64,000 nucleotides of DNA from positions 1-64,000 of the forward strand of contig CAKUWY010000013.1 in the NCBI GenBank assembly GCA_934699585.1, in the 5' to 3' direction. Numbering within the stretch: position 1 is the first letter of the stretch; each line of letters opens with the position of its first letter. The notes under the pieces are model-generated. The model searched no databases and was not told the origin of the DNA. It saw only the letters and a list, made by a program, of their open reading frames with translations. Below are positions 1 through 6,841 of the stretch, piece after piece. The DNA is from an uncultured Fibrobacter sp. (GTDB lineage: Bacteria > Fibrobacterota > Fibrobacteria > Fibrobacterales > Fibrobacteraceae). The translations under genes and the position numbers were made by a program.

Positions 1-203
1 AGCTTGAACCCCGGAGTGATTTTCGCCCTGCCCGTTTCGCAACCGTTCAGGGGGATGCACGCCTGCAACAGTTCCGGACCTGCCGCCCGGTGGATCGCAC
101 CGTCCACGCCTCCGCCACCCAAAAGGGAACAGTTCGCCGCATTCACGATTGCATCCACATCCAATTTGGTGATGTCACCCTGGATAATCTCGATTTCTAC
201 CAT
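1..203 (-). CDS. Macro domain (ADP-ribose-binding) protein, 3' part cut by window edge
   Basis: Reading the reverse strand from the ATG at 203 gives 67 residues with no stop before the window edge, so the C-terminal part lies outside. The N-terminus carries the macro-domain signature: GDIT followed by VDAIVNAAN, then the glycine-rich loop LLGGGGVDGAIHRAAG. In known macro domains of the YmdB/Af1521 type these segments bind ADP-ribose, and the enzymes hydrolyse O-acetyl-ADP-ribose or remove ADP-ribose from proteins. The exact substrate cannot be told from the N-terminal third. It is divergent from the gene at 420. An imperfect palindrome with GTGGTA/TACCAC arms (214-239) lies just upstream and could be an operator, which is inference only. 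Confidence 0.85.
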   Translation of the reverse strand, partial: MVEIEIIQGDITKLDVDAIVNAANCSLLGGGGVDGAIHRAAGPELLQACIPLNGCETGRAKITPGFK

Positions 204-419
204 ATAGGCCTCCGTGGTAAAATATACTATTTATACCACATGATAAGCAGTACCGTTATGAAAATGGCCGCGATTAGGGAACACATGGGAACCTCCCTGA
301 AATGGGTCCTATAGGCAATATATAAACATTTGATGACAAATAATGTCATTTTCCCATTTTTTGTGAATATCCCCGAGAAATTATATATATTATATATAGG
401 AGAAATTTTGGGGTATTTT

Positions 420-746
420 ATGAGATTTTCCGGCATTGCAGTACTTTTATTGATGGTAGTAACCCTGTCGTCCGCTCAACTATTGCCACAGAAGCAGGCC
501 GAGGATTTGCCGAAGATTGACCGGGCAATGATATTCAAGGTGGACTACAGTGACGAGGTGGAAGTGGGCGCCGATAGTTCCAGGACCATCGATCAGCCGG
601 TACGAAGCGCAGAAAAGAGCGAACTTGCAAACAATACGCTATTCATAAATACGCTCTGCGCGACAGGGGCGGTCCTCGGGGCGGTCCTTGGCGGGAACGG
701 AACTGCCGGCTGCTTTTTGATACCCGGCAGCAAACTGAAGTTCTAA
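420..746 (+). CDS. Small secreted hypothetical protein
   Basis: 108-residue protein starting MRFSGIAVLLLMVVTLSSAQ, a clear Sec signal peptide. The reading frame is open upstream to 330, but the ATG at 420 is chosen because it gives the signal peptide an ordinary length. GGAG at about 401 is rather distant from this ATG. The mature part is short and polar, then has a Gly/Ala-rich segment near the C-terminus (AVLGAVLGGNGTAG), which could be a weak second membrane-associated stretch. I do not recognise a family. The following VOC gene starts 12 nt downstream, so the two may be co-transcribed. Confidence 0.6.
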   Translation: MRFSGIAVLLLMVVTLSSAQLLPQKQAEDLPKIDRAMIFKVDYSDEVEVGADSSRTIDQPVRSAEKSELANNTLFINTLCATGAVLGAVLGGNGTAGCFLIPGSKLKF

Positions 747-758
747 TATTGGAATCCC

Positions 759-1139
759 ATGAAAATTGAGCATATTGCCATCTGGGTAAAAGACATCGAC
801 AAGGTGTGCGAGTTCTACCGGAAGTATTTCGGCGGAACGGTTCACCCGGTTTACCACAATCCGGCGAAGCAGTTCACCAGCAGGTTCATCACCTTTGATG
901 ACGGTGCTCGTCTGGAAATAATGCATAAACCAGAATTGTTTCACGTGGAACAATCCCAACATCTAGGGTATACCCATCTTTCCTTTTCTGTCGGGTCCAA
1001 GGAAGGGGTAGACCGCCTGACCCAACAGATGTCCAACGACGGGATCCAGGTTGTAGGGCAACCCCGGACTACCGGCGACGGGTATTATGAAAGCGTCGTC
1101 CTCGACCCCGAAGGCAACCGGGTAGAGGTGACAATATAG
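759..1139 (+). CDS. VOC (glyoxalase/bleomycin-resistance fold) family protein
   Basis: 126 residues with the paired beta-alpha-beta-beta-beta layout of the vicinal oxygen chelate superfamily. The first module begins MKIEHIAIWVKDIDKVCEFY and holds a likely metal ligand, His5; RLEIMHK supplies a Glu. The second module opens with LGYTHLSFSVGS (second His) and ends DPEGNRVEVTI (second Glu). These four positions match the H/E-H/E metal site of glyoxalase I-like enzymes, although the substrate in this family is often unknown. A perfect parS-like 16-mer lies inside the coding sequence at 937-952, so part of this gene also appears to serve as a ParB-binding site. A REP-like hairpin follows the stop codon (1142-1166). 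Confidence 0.85.
   Translation: MKIEHIAIWVKDIDKVCEFYRKYFGGTVHPVYHNPAKQFTSRFITFDDGARLEIMHKPELFHVEQSQHLGYTHLSFSVGSKEGVDRLTQQMSNDGIQVVGQPRTTGDGYYESVVLDPEGNRVEVTI
937..952 (+). other. parS: parS site 1, exact match to canonical parS, inside the VOC gene
   Basis: The bases TGTTTCACGTGGAACA are the reverse complement of TGTTCCACGTGAAACA, the classic bacterial ParB-binding site, with all 16 positions matching. parA and parB lie 2.5-4.4 kb downstream. It sits within a coding region, as parS sites often do. Confidence 0.85.
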
Positions 1140-1141
1140 GA

Positions 1142-1166
1142 GATCCCCGACCAAGTCGGGGATGAC
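1142..1166. repeat. REP-like palindrome (GATCCCCGAC...GTCGGGGATGAC)
   Basis: A hairpin with arms GATCCCCGAC and GTCGGGGATGAC around a 3-nt loop. It is one of at least ten copies in this window of a family with fixed ends (GATCC or GTCAT... and ...GATGAC) and a variable stem. It lies between the VOC gene and the next gene. Confidence 0.75.
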
Positions 1167-1172
1167 AATCAA

Positions 1173-1188
1173 CGTTTCACATGAAACC
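1173..1188 (+). other. parS: parS-like site 2, degenerate
   Basis: CGTTTCACATGAAACC keeps the inverted GTTTCA/TGAAAC arms but has CACATG in place of CACGTG at the centre and changed outer bases (13 of 16 positions). It overlaps the ATG of the gene at 1181. It may be a weak or decayed ParB site. Confidence 0.4.
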
Positions 1189-1885
1189 TTTCCTTATACT
1201 CGCGCTTGTTGCACTGAATGCCCATGCGGTTGACTGCATCCGACCGATGTTCGAATATTTCGCCTCGCACTACAAGACGGAGGTCCTGAACCTCTACATA
1301 CTTCCCGGCCGCATGAACCCGGACAGTCTCCACCAGCAACAGAAATCCCAGGTCAGCACCATCAAGTACTACTGGACCCAAAATCACCTGGACAGCCTGA
1401 CCCTCACTCACGGCTGCCAGGATAAAGTCCATAGGGGAACCGCGAAAGTCGACTGGAAAATTGACTCCACCAAGGTAGGCAAGCTCACGAGATACGACTG
1501 GATTTTCCCGGACAAGAGCGACAACTTTACCGTCTTCCGCGGAAAGGATTCCGTCGCCATCGTCCTGGACGAAGAACAGACCCACACCTTCTACATCAAG
1601 AACGACACCATCCACGAAATCAACGAATGGATCCCCAAGGACTGGATAATCTACCGCGACCCGAAAAACGAAAGCAAGTGCTACCAAGCAAACGGAAAAG
1701 AAAAACGCTACGAAAACGGAAGCGTATCAAAGGTAGGCACCGAAATCTACACCACATACGAATTCGAGCAGAAGGGCAACACCCTAATCCTAAAAATCAC
1801 GGAACCCGACCGCCGCAAGTATCTTAGAAACCCCGGCCCCTGCACGGGCGGCACCAAGTACACCACTATATATTATAGACAGTAA
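1181..1885 (+). CDS. Secreted hypothetical protein
   Basis: 234 residues with a short signal peptide (MKPFLILALVALNAHA). The mature part is polar and beta-rich in appearance, with several Cys residues (HGCQDK, SKCYQANG, GPCTGG) that could form disulfides in the periplasm or outside the cell. I do not recognise the family. No Shine-Dalgarno sequence is visible; the start codon lies inside a degenerate parS-like sequence, so the start is the least certain part of the call. The 800 bp downstream contain no convincing gene. Confidence 0.6.
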   Translation: MKPFLILALVALNAHAVDCIRPMFEYFASHYKTEVLNLYILPGRMNPDSLHQQQKSQVSTIKYYWTQNHLDSLTLTHGCQDKVHRGTAKVDWKIDSTKVGKLTRYDWIFPDKSDNFTVFRGKDSVAIVLDEEQTHTFYIKNDTIHEINEWIPKDWIIYRDPKNESKCYQANGKEKRYENGSVSKVGTEIYTTYEFEQKGNTLILKITEPDRRKYLRNPGPCTGGTKYTTIYYRQ

Positions 1886-2160
1886 TGGGCGTTCCCCCTC
1901 GAACCACGGACCGCCCCGAAGGAGAGGGGTCGGGCCATACTCGCTTCGCTCCCCGAGCCCCAGCAAAAAAATGTTCAACCACCGACATGACTTTTGCCGG
2001 GTCTCGGCCCTACGGGTCACTGTCCCTAACGCGGATGTTAGGGGTCGCTTCGCTCTGAGGGGTGAGCTCGGTCGCCAAAGGCTCCCTTTGAGGTATGAGG
2101 CTCGAGCCTCGGGAAGTGTGGAGTGTGGAATGTGAGGTTCGTGGCGTGGTCATAAACGTT

Positions 2161-2212
2161 GTCATCCTCGCTGTCATTCTGGAGCGCAGCGATAGAATCA
2201 CGAGGATCCGCT
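2161..2212 (+). repeat. 52-bp composite palindromic repeat, perfect inverted copy at 43522-43573
   Basis: The outer arms are GTCATCCTCG and CGAGGATCCGCT, the ends of the REP-like family. Nested within the loop is a second palindrome-like unit (CTGTCATTCTGGAGCGCAGC followed by GATAGAATCA). The same 52 bases occur in inverse orientation 41 kb away with no mismatch. Confidence 0.85.
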
Positions 2213-2301
2213 TGAGATGTGAAGTGTGAAATGTGGCATGTATGGTTTGGGGCATGTCACCCCGGCCTAGTGCCAAGGTCAACTTCTTGACCCTTCGTGC
2301 T

Positions 2302-2324
2302 ATCCCGGCATCCGCCGGGATGAC
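2302..2324. repeat. REP-like palindrome
   Basis: ATCCCGGC and GCCGGGATGAC arms flank a short loop, with the same GATGAC end as the other REP-like copies in the window. Confidence 0.65.
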
Positions 2325-2458
2325 ATCTGGAAACTCAGAAGTATTTGTGCGTGTTGGCGATTGCAACAGAAAACTGAACAGTAAGGAAGCAATCGCAACA
2401 TCCTGGGGCTCGGCAATGAAAAAGCATAAATGTATTTTCACTGCACTCGCCCTGCGGA

Positions 2459-2474
2459 CGTTTCACGTGAAACA
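2459..2474 (+). other. parS: parS site 3
   Basis: CGTTTCACGTGAAACA matches the canonical parS palindrome at 15 of 16 positions, with the full CACGTG core. It lies 5 bp upstream of a perfect DnaA box (2479) and under 1 kb from parA. Confidence 0.8.
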
Positions 2475-2601
2475 TTTTTTATCCACAAAAAATTCACATT
2501 TATCAAAAATTTATTCACGGATATTTTTAAAAAATAAGGGTTCAAGGCCCATTTTTCGTTGTGATTGTGATTTAGTAATGCTAAATTGTTGACTAATATA
2601 A
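2475..2601. other. oriC: Candidate chromosomal replication origin (oriC)
   Basis: An AT-rich stretch between two parS sites. It has a perfect DnaA box TTATCCACA at 2479-2487 and two weaker look-alikes in the same orientation, AAATTCACA at 2490-2498 and TTATTCACG at 2511-2519. Their start points are 11 and 21 bp apart, close to whole turns of the helix. A very AT-rich run follows (2520-2540), which could act as an unwinding element. rsmG (gidB) and parAB lie immediately downstream, a frequent origin neighbourhood in bacteria, and dnaN is 38 kb away. Only one box is perfect, so this remains a candidate. Confidence 0.5.
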
Positions 2602-2617
2602 TGTTTCACGTGGAGCA
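2602..2617 (+). other. parS: parS site 4
   Basis: TGTTTCACGTGGAGCA is the reverse complement of a canonical parS with one change (15 of 16). It bounds the AT-rich candidate origin on its right side, 70 bp upstream of rsmG. Confidence 0.75.
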
Positions 2618-2687
2618 ATAGGATATTTCCTGTCATCCTGGAGGCCAAAGGCCGATAGGACCCGCGGGAATAACGAATCAGGGTCTT

Positions 2688-3428
2688 TTGAGTTATAGAA
2701 ACAACATTGAACAGCAGAATCTCTTGAACCAATTCCTAAAGGAAAATGGTGTCGAATTGCCTGGAGAAACTCTCGGCAAGCTGTACGACTACGCCGACCT
2801 GGTGGTAGAGACCAAGCAGTTCGGCAACCTGATTTCGGCAAAGGATTCCGAAAAGTTTTTAAGCAGGCACATCGCGGATTCTCTAGTGGCCTATGTATAT
2901 ATAGTAAGGGAATGCAAGGAGATCCCCGCCTTCGCGGGGATGACGAGTCACGCACAAAAGACCACAACCTCGACCCACCCATACCTCAAAGCGACCGAAG
3001 GGAGCGACCTCATACCCCACACCTATAAATGGGCCGACATGGGTGCCGGCGCTGGCTGTCCGGTTTTCCCCCTTGCCATCGTAATGCCCCAAGTCCAGTT
3101 CTATGCCGTAGAACCCCGGAACATGCGGGTGCAGTTCATGCAGATGGCCAAAGAAAAACTGGGCCTCGAGAACCTGACCGTGGTGGGCAAGCGTTTCGAG
3201 ACTTCTGGCCTAACCGACCTGGATTTTATCAGCTGCCGGGCCCTTTCCACTTTCGAAAACGACTGGGAACGCGCGAGGCCCGCCCTCAAGAAGGGTGGCA
3301 TGTTCCTCACCCTCAAGAGCTACAACAACGTAGCCCAGCTGGAAAGCGATTCTGCAATTATACTGCACAAATACACACTACCTAACGAAGAACAAGTTTA
3401 CGCCTTAGTCACTCGAGGTAACGAATGA
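2688..3428 (+). CDS. rsmG: 16S rRNA (guanine-527-N7)-methyltransferase RsmG (GidB) with a repeat-derived insertion
   Basis: 246 residues from a TTG start. The family features are the N-terminal helix with SRHIADSL (RsmG has RHxxDS), the SAM-binding loop WADMGAGAGCPVFPLAI, and SCRALSTF, which fits the ISRA motif region. RsmG methylates G527 of 16S rRNA using S-adenosylmethionine. Between SRHIADSL and the SAM loop lie about 40 residues where RsmG normally has about ten. This stretch is encoded by a REP-like palindrome (2921-2944, read as EIPAFAGMT) plus a segment (about 2960-3025) resembling the intergenic repeat near 2040-2105. The frame stays open, so the protein is probably still functional. 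The stop overlaps the parA start in ATGA. Confidence 0.9.
   Translation: MSYRNNIEQQNLLNQFLKENGVELPGETLGKLYDYADLVVETKQFGNLISAKDSEKFLSRHIADSLVAYVYIVRECKEIPAFAGMTSHAQKTTTSTHPYLKATEGSDLIPHTYKWADMGAGAGCPVFPLAIVMPQVQFYAVEPRNMRVQFMQMAKEKLGLENLTVVGKRFETSGLTDLDFISCRALSTFENDWERARPALKKGGMFLTLKSYNNVAQLESDSAIILHKYTLPNEEQVYALVTRGNE
2921..2944. repeat. REP-like palindrome inserted in frame within rsmG
   Basis: GATCCCCGC and GCGGGGATGAC arms, identical in design to intergenic copies at 17237 and 45910. Here it lies inside the rsmG reading frame and is translated. Confidence 0.85.
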
Positions 3429-4207
3429 GTAAAGTGATAGCGATATGCAACCAGAAAGGCGGCGTGGGCAAGACCACTACCGCCGTGAACCTGGCTGCCA
3501 GTTTTGCCGCCCTGGAGAAAAAGACTCTCCTTATCGACATGGACCCCCAGGGGAACGCGTCCCAGGGTTTCGGCTATAACGAATCCCAGGAGATGGACAT
3601 CCACGAGGTGCTGGAGCTGGCCGAAAATCCGGACAATGTCACCTACGAAAACATCAAGCCCGCCATCATGGACACGAGGCTCGACTTCTTGAAGATCATC
3701 ACTTCTGGGCCGGACCTTGCCGTCATGGAAATCGAGCTGGTGAACGCCATGAGCCGCGAACACCGTCTGGAACGTGTCATGAAAGTTCTGGACCAGGCCT
3801 TCGAATTCATCATCATCGACGCGCCCCCGAGCCTGAACCTGCTCACCATCAACGTGCTCACCGCCGCAAAAAGTGTGCTGATTCCCATCCAGTGCGAATA
3901 CTACGCCCTCCACGGCGTGACGGAGCTATTCAACACCATCCGCGAAGTCCAGAAAAACCTGAACGGAAACCTGAAAATCGAAGGGGCGCTCCTCACCATG
4001 TTCGCCAACAACAACCTCTCGAAGCAGGTGGCCGACGAAGTTCGCGAGAACCTGGCCGACACCGTTTTCCAGACGGTCATCCCGCGTAACGTGCGCCTCA
4101 GCGAGGCGCCCTCCCACGGAAAGCCGGTCATCTTGTACGACGTGCGGAGCCCCGGTTCCCAGTCCTACATGAAACTCGCCGAGGAAATCCTGAACAAGGG
4201 GAAGTAG
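3425..4207 (+). CDS. parA: Chromosome-partitioning ATPase ParA (Soj)
   Basis: 260 residues of the ParA/MinD Walker-type ATPase family. The deviant Walker A motif KGGVGKTTT is at residues 11-19, with the signature lysine K11; LLIDMDPQGNAS forms the A' motif and FIIIDAPPSLN the Walker B. There is no N-terminal DNA-binding extension, which marks the small chromosomal Soj type. ParA binds the nucleoid as an ATP dimer and moves ParB-parS complexes. It overlaps rsmG by 4 nt and precedes parB, with a repeat-filled spacer of 135 nt between. Nearby parS sites support a working ParABS system. Confidence 0.95.
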   Translation: MSKVIAICNQKGGVGKTTTAVNLAASFAALEKKTLLIDMDPQGNASQGFGYNESQEMDIHEVLELAENPDNVTYENIKPAIMDTRLDFLKIITSGPDLAVMEIELVNAMSREHRLERVMKVLDQAFEFIIIDAPPSLNLLTINVLTAAKSVLIPIQCEYYALHGVTELFNTIREVQKNLNGNLKIEGALLTMFANNNLSKQVADEVRENLADTVFQTVIPRNVRLSEAPSHGKPVILYDVRSPGSQSYMKLAEEILNKGK

Positions 4208-4342
4208 TTCTGAGTTATGAGTTGTGAGTGATGAGTATTGAGTTATGAGTACACACCTCACATTCCACACCTCACACTTCCCAAGATCCTAACCCCTAGA
4301 TCCTAGACCTTAACCCCCAACCTCTACCACCTAATACCTAAA
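4208..4342. repeat. Low-complexity repeat tract between parA and parB
   Basis: Three tract types follow one another: GAGTTATGAG/TTGTGAGT units (about 4208-4250), CTCACATTCCACACC units (4252-4282) and CTAACCCCTAGATCCTA units (4284-4342). Each type recurs elsewhere in the window. The last tract runs right up to the parB start codon with no Shine-Dalgarno sequence. Confidence 0.8.
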
Positions 4343-5305
4343 ATGGGAAAGAAATCTTTTGCACTTGGACGCGGTCTTTCTGACATTCTCAAGGACCATG
4401 ACGCTAATAAGAATTTTTCTGCCAACGCCCCCCAGGGCGAACCTTACAATGGCCAGCAGGTCGTAGAAATCCAGCTGGACCTTATCGACCCGAACCCGTT
4501 CCAGCCCCGCAAGTTTTTCAGCGACGACGAACTTTCGGAACTGGCCGAAACCATCAAAACCCACGGGCTTCTGACTCCCATCAACGTGCGGAGCGTAAAC
4601 GGTCGCTACCAGATTATCAGCGGTGAACGCCGTACCCGCGCAAGCCGGCTTGCAGGCCTCAAGACCATCAAAGCCCAGGTGTTCGGCGACGTGGGCGACA
4701 AGGCCATGGCCGAATGGGCTCTTATCGAAAATATCCAGCGCGTGGACCTGAACCCCATCGAGACGGCGCAGTCCTACCAGCAGCTCATCGACAACCACGA
4801 CTACACTCACGAAGACCTGGCAAAGGCGGTAGGCAAGTCCCGTTCCGCCATCACCAACGCGCTTCGCCTGCTGAAACTCCCAGATCAGGTGCAGTACTGG
4901 ATTCAAGAAGGCAAGCTCTCCTCCGGAGCGGCCCGCGCCCTCTGTAGCGACAAGATTGCCGACGTAGAAACCCTTGCAAAAAGAATCATCGACGAAGGCC
5001 TGAACGTCCGCCAAATCGAGGCAATTTCCAGAGGCGAAGAAATTGACCCGACTAAAGCTGAAAAGCAAGAAAAAGAAAATAATGAAAAGCCTGCAGCAAG
5101 TCCTGCGGCATCTGCAAATCCGCCAAAACCGAAGCCGGAACTCAGTGCCGACATGAAACAATTCGAGTCCAAGCTGGAAACCTATTTCGGCACCAAGGTG
5201 GCAATCAACCCCAGCGCAGGTTCCGAAGCCAAGGGAACCATCGTAATTAACTATTATTCCATGGACGACCTGAACCGTATCCAGCAACTCATGGAAAACG
5301 CCTAG
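4343..5305 (+). CDS. parB: Chromosome-partitioning protein ParB (Spo0J), parS-binding CTPase
   Basis: 320 residues. The N-terminal ParB/sulfiredoxin-like CTPase domain contains IDPNPFQPRKFF and the CTP-binding box GERRTRA (residues 94-100), then ENIQRVDLNPIE. A central helix-turn-helix region (YTHEDLAKAVGKSRSAITNA) binds parS. A Lys/Glu then Pro/Ala-rich linker (about 233-262) leads to a C-terminal dimerisation domain. Family knowledge: ParB loads at parS as a CTP clamp and slides along DNA. The ATG follows a repeat tract directly, with no ribosome-binding site visible. The M23 peptidase gene starts 8 nt after the stop, which implies a shared transcript. Confidence 0.95.
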   Translation: MGKKSFALGRGLSDILKDHDANKNFSANAPQGEPYNGQQVVEIQLDLIDPNPFQPRKFFSDDELSELAETIKTHGLLTPINVRSVNGRYQIISGERRTRASRLAGLKTIKAQVFGDVGDKAMAEWALIENIQRVDLNPIETAQSYQQLIDNHDYTHEDLAKAVGKSRSAITNALRLLKLPDQVQYWIQEGKLSSGAARALCSDKIADVETLAKRIIDEGLNVRQIEAISRGEEIDPTKAEKQEKENNEKPAASPAASANPPKPKPELSADMKQFESKLETYFGTKVAINPSAGSEAKGTIVINYYSMDDLNRIQQLMENA

Positions 5306-5313
5306 GGAACTTT

Positions 5314-6111
5314 ATGAAAGGCAAGTACTACACCATACAGATAATCCCGGAAGATTCCGAGAAGGTGAGAAAGTTCAAGGTTCGCACCTGGTGGTTCGCC
5401 TTTATCAAGATTTCCCTGGTCGTGTTCATTCTCGTATTGGGACTGTTCATCTACCATCTCGGGAAAATCAACCGCATCGTGGCAAGCTACGAAAAAATGC
5501 GGGTGACCAACGCCCAGCTGGTCAAGAAAGACAACAACTACGAAGAAATGTTCTCCCGCCTGGATTCCCTGTGGATTTTGGAAGAACGCATCCAGAACAT
5601 CTTCGAGACTTTTTTGGAAAACGATTCTGCAAAAATCAACAGCATTATCGACAAGAACAAGTTCGCCCATACGCCCGTTGAAAAAATCCAGGTGGACTAC
5701 GAAGGTATCCACGGCTGGCAGCCCATGTCCGAAAAAATCAAGCTGGAACACATCCCCAGTGTTCTGCCTGCCGTAGGAATTGAAAGCAAGAAGTTTTCCG
5801 AAGAAGAAAACCATCTTGGCATAGATATTTCGGCACAGGCTGGAAACCCGGTATTCGCATCGGGAGCTGGCAACGTGGTCTTTGCAGGCCAAAAAGATGA
5901 ACTGGGAAACACCATTGTCATTGACCACCAGAACGGCTACAGGTCGAGCTATTCTCACCTGAAAACAATCAACGTGAGAAAGGGTTATACCATAAGCAAG
6001 GGCGACATTATCGGTACAGTCGGGAGCACCGGCAATACCAGCGGCGCCCACTTGCATTTTGAAATTACAAAAGACGGAATCAATTTGAATCCGTCAGATT
6101 TCATAGACTAA
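5314..6111 (+). CDS. Membrane-anchored M23 (LytM) peptidase
   Basis: 265 residues. A short cytoplasmic N-terminus is followed by a transmembrane helix (about 28-48), a coiled-coil-like region (50-125) and a C-terminal M23 domain. All zinc and catalytic residues are present: His167 and Asp171 (HLGID), His215 (SYSHL), and His246/His248 (GAHLHFE). Active M23 enzymes cleave peptide cross-links in peptidoglycan. The gene lies between parB and a bactofilin gene. M23 peptidases next to bactofilins are a known pairing in curved or appendaged bacteria (for example Csd1/CcmA of Helicobacter), so a role in localised cell-wall shaping is inferred. Confidence 0.9.
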   Translation: MKGKYYTIQIIPEDSEKVRKFKVRTWWFAFIKISLVVFILVLGLFIYHLGKINRIVASYEKMRVTNAQLVKKDNNYEEMFSRLDSLWILEERIQNIFETFLENDSAKINSIIDKNKFAHTPVEKIQVDYEGIHGWQPMSEKIKLEHIPSVLPAVGIESKKFSEEENHLGIDISAQAGNPVFASGAGNVVFAGQKDELGNTIVIDHQNGYRSSYSHLKTINVRKGYTISKGDIIGTVGSTGNTSGAHLHFEITKDGINLNPSDFID

Positions 6112-6137
6112 AAATTTTAATTCATTGGAGAAAAAAC

Positions 6138-6503
6138 ATGCCAGGAAAAGAACAAGAAATCACCCAAATTAGCAACACCATTACCATCAAGGGCGACATC
6201 ATCGGCAAGAGCGATGTCCGCGTGGCAGGTGTAGTTAACGGAAGCATCAGCATCGATGGCGAACTCATTATCGAAAAGAGCGGCCACATCGAAGGCGAAA
6301 TCAAAACCAAGTCTGCCGTGATTGCAGGCTCCATCAAGGGAAACATAGACTGCTCCGAAAAGATGATTCTTGAAAGCACCTCTCAATTTGTAGGCAACAT
6401 CAAGACCAAGCAACTCATTATCCAGGAAGGTGCCATGTTCCAGGGCAACTGCCAGATGGGCATTCCTTCTACACCTGCAGCCCAACCTAAGGAGAAGGCA
6501 TAA
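6138..6503 (+). CDS. Bactofilin, polymer-forming cytoskeletal protein
   Basis: 121 residues with the single bactofilin (DUF583) domain: a run of short hydrophobic-glycine repeats such as TIKGDIIGKSDVRVAGVV, SISIDGELIIEKSG and GEIKTKSAVIAGSIKG, typical of the right-handed beta-helix that self-assembles into filaments. The flanking tails are short, as in Caulobacter BacA and Myxococcus bactofilins. GGAG at 6127 serves as ribosome-binding site. It ends the rsmG-parA-parB-M23 run and probably shares its transcript. In Myxococcus xanthus bactofilins scaffold the ParABS machinery, so this gene order suggests a similar link here (inference). Confidence 0.92.
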   Translation: MPGKEQEITQISNTITIKGDIIGKSDVRVAGVVNGSISIDGELIIEKSGHIEGEIKTKSAVIAGSIKGNIDCSEKMILESTSQFVGNIKTKQLIIQEGAMFQGNCQMGIPSTPAAQPKEKA

Positions 6504-6841
6504 CTCCACATCTATATCAGTATAATCTATTTATTTATATATAAAGATATTTATACTGATGTTGTGAATTGTGGAAAGAAATGTTGAATGGTAGGTACTA
6601 ATTTTTAATCCTCAACGAGATACGATATTCACATGGATTATTGAGGATGTTGAAAATTGAAAAATAGTTCACTTTTTTCAATGTTGATTGCTGTTGAAAG
6701 AAAATTTTCAACTTCTGTTGACAGAAAAATCACGAAGGCGCGTTCAAAACAGGTGCCAAAAATGATTTTAATCACATTTGAAAGTGAATAAATGAAAAGT
6801 ATATACCATTAACGCGCACTAAAGACTATATTTTTTCCAGA
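6504..6841. other. AT-rich intergenic region with TGTTGA cluster and inverted repeats
   Basis: 338 bp without a gene. A perfect 10-bp inverted repeat, ATCAGTATAA (6516-6525) and TTATACTGAT (6551-6560), follows the bactofilin stop. Further on are ATCCTCAA/TTGAGGAT arms (6608-6647), and TGTTGA occurs at 6582, 6649, 6682, 6692 and 6716, with a TTTTCAAC copy at 6705 in the opposite orientation. GTTGAAA and TTTCAAC (6693-6712) form a hairpin. This may be an operator array or a DnaA-like binding cluster; its function is unknown. Confidence 0.6.

Larger units (their letters stand above)
1886..2687. other. Non-coding repeat-rich and origin-like stretch
   Basis: Eight hundred bases without a credible gene. 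The first part (to about 2330) is a mosaic of dispersed repeats: a segment related to the insertion in rsmG (2040-2105), GTGTGGAATGTG-type low-complexity tracts (2098-2128 and 2213-2240), a 52-bp element copied perfectly at 43522-43573 (2161-2212), and a REP-like hairpin (2302-2324). The last part (2459-2620) is AT-rich, with DnaA-box-like sequences between two parS-like sites. Confidence 0.75.

Noticed and set aside
214..239. GTGGTA/TACCAC inverted repeat as a definite operator
   Set aside because: Only six-base arms and no repeated copies; mentioned with the macro gene but not called as a site.
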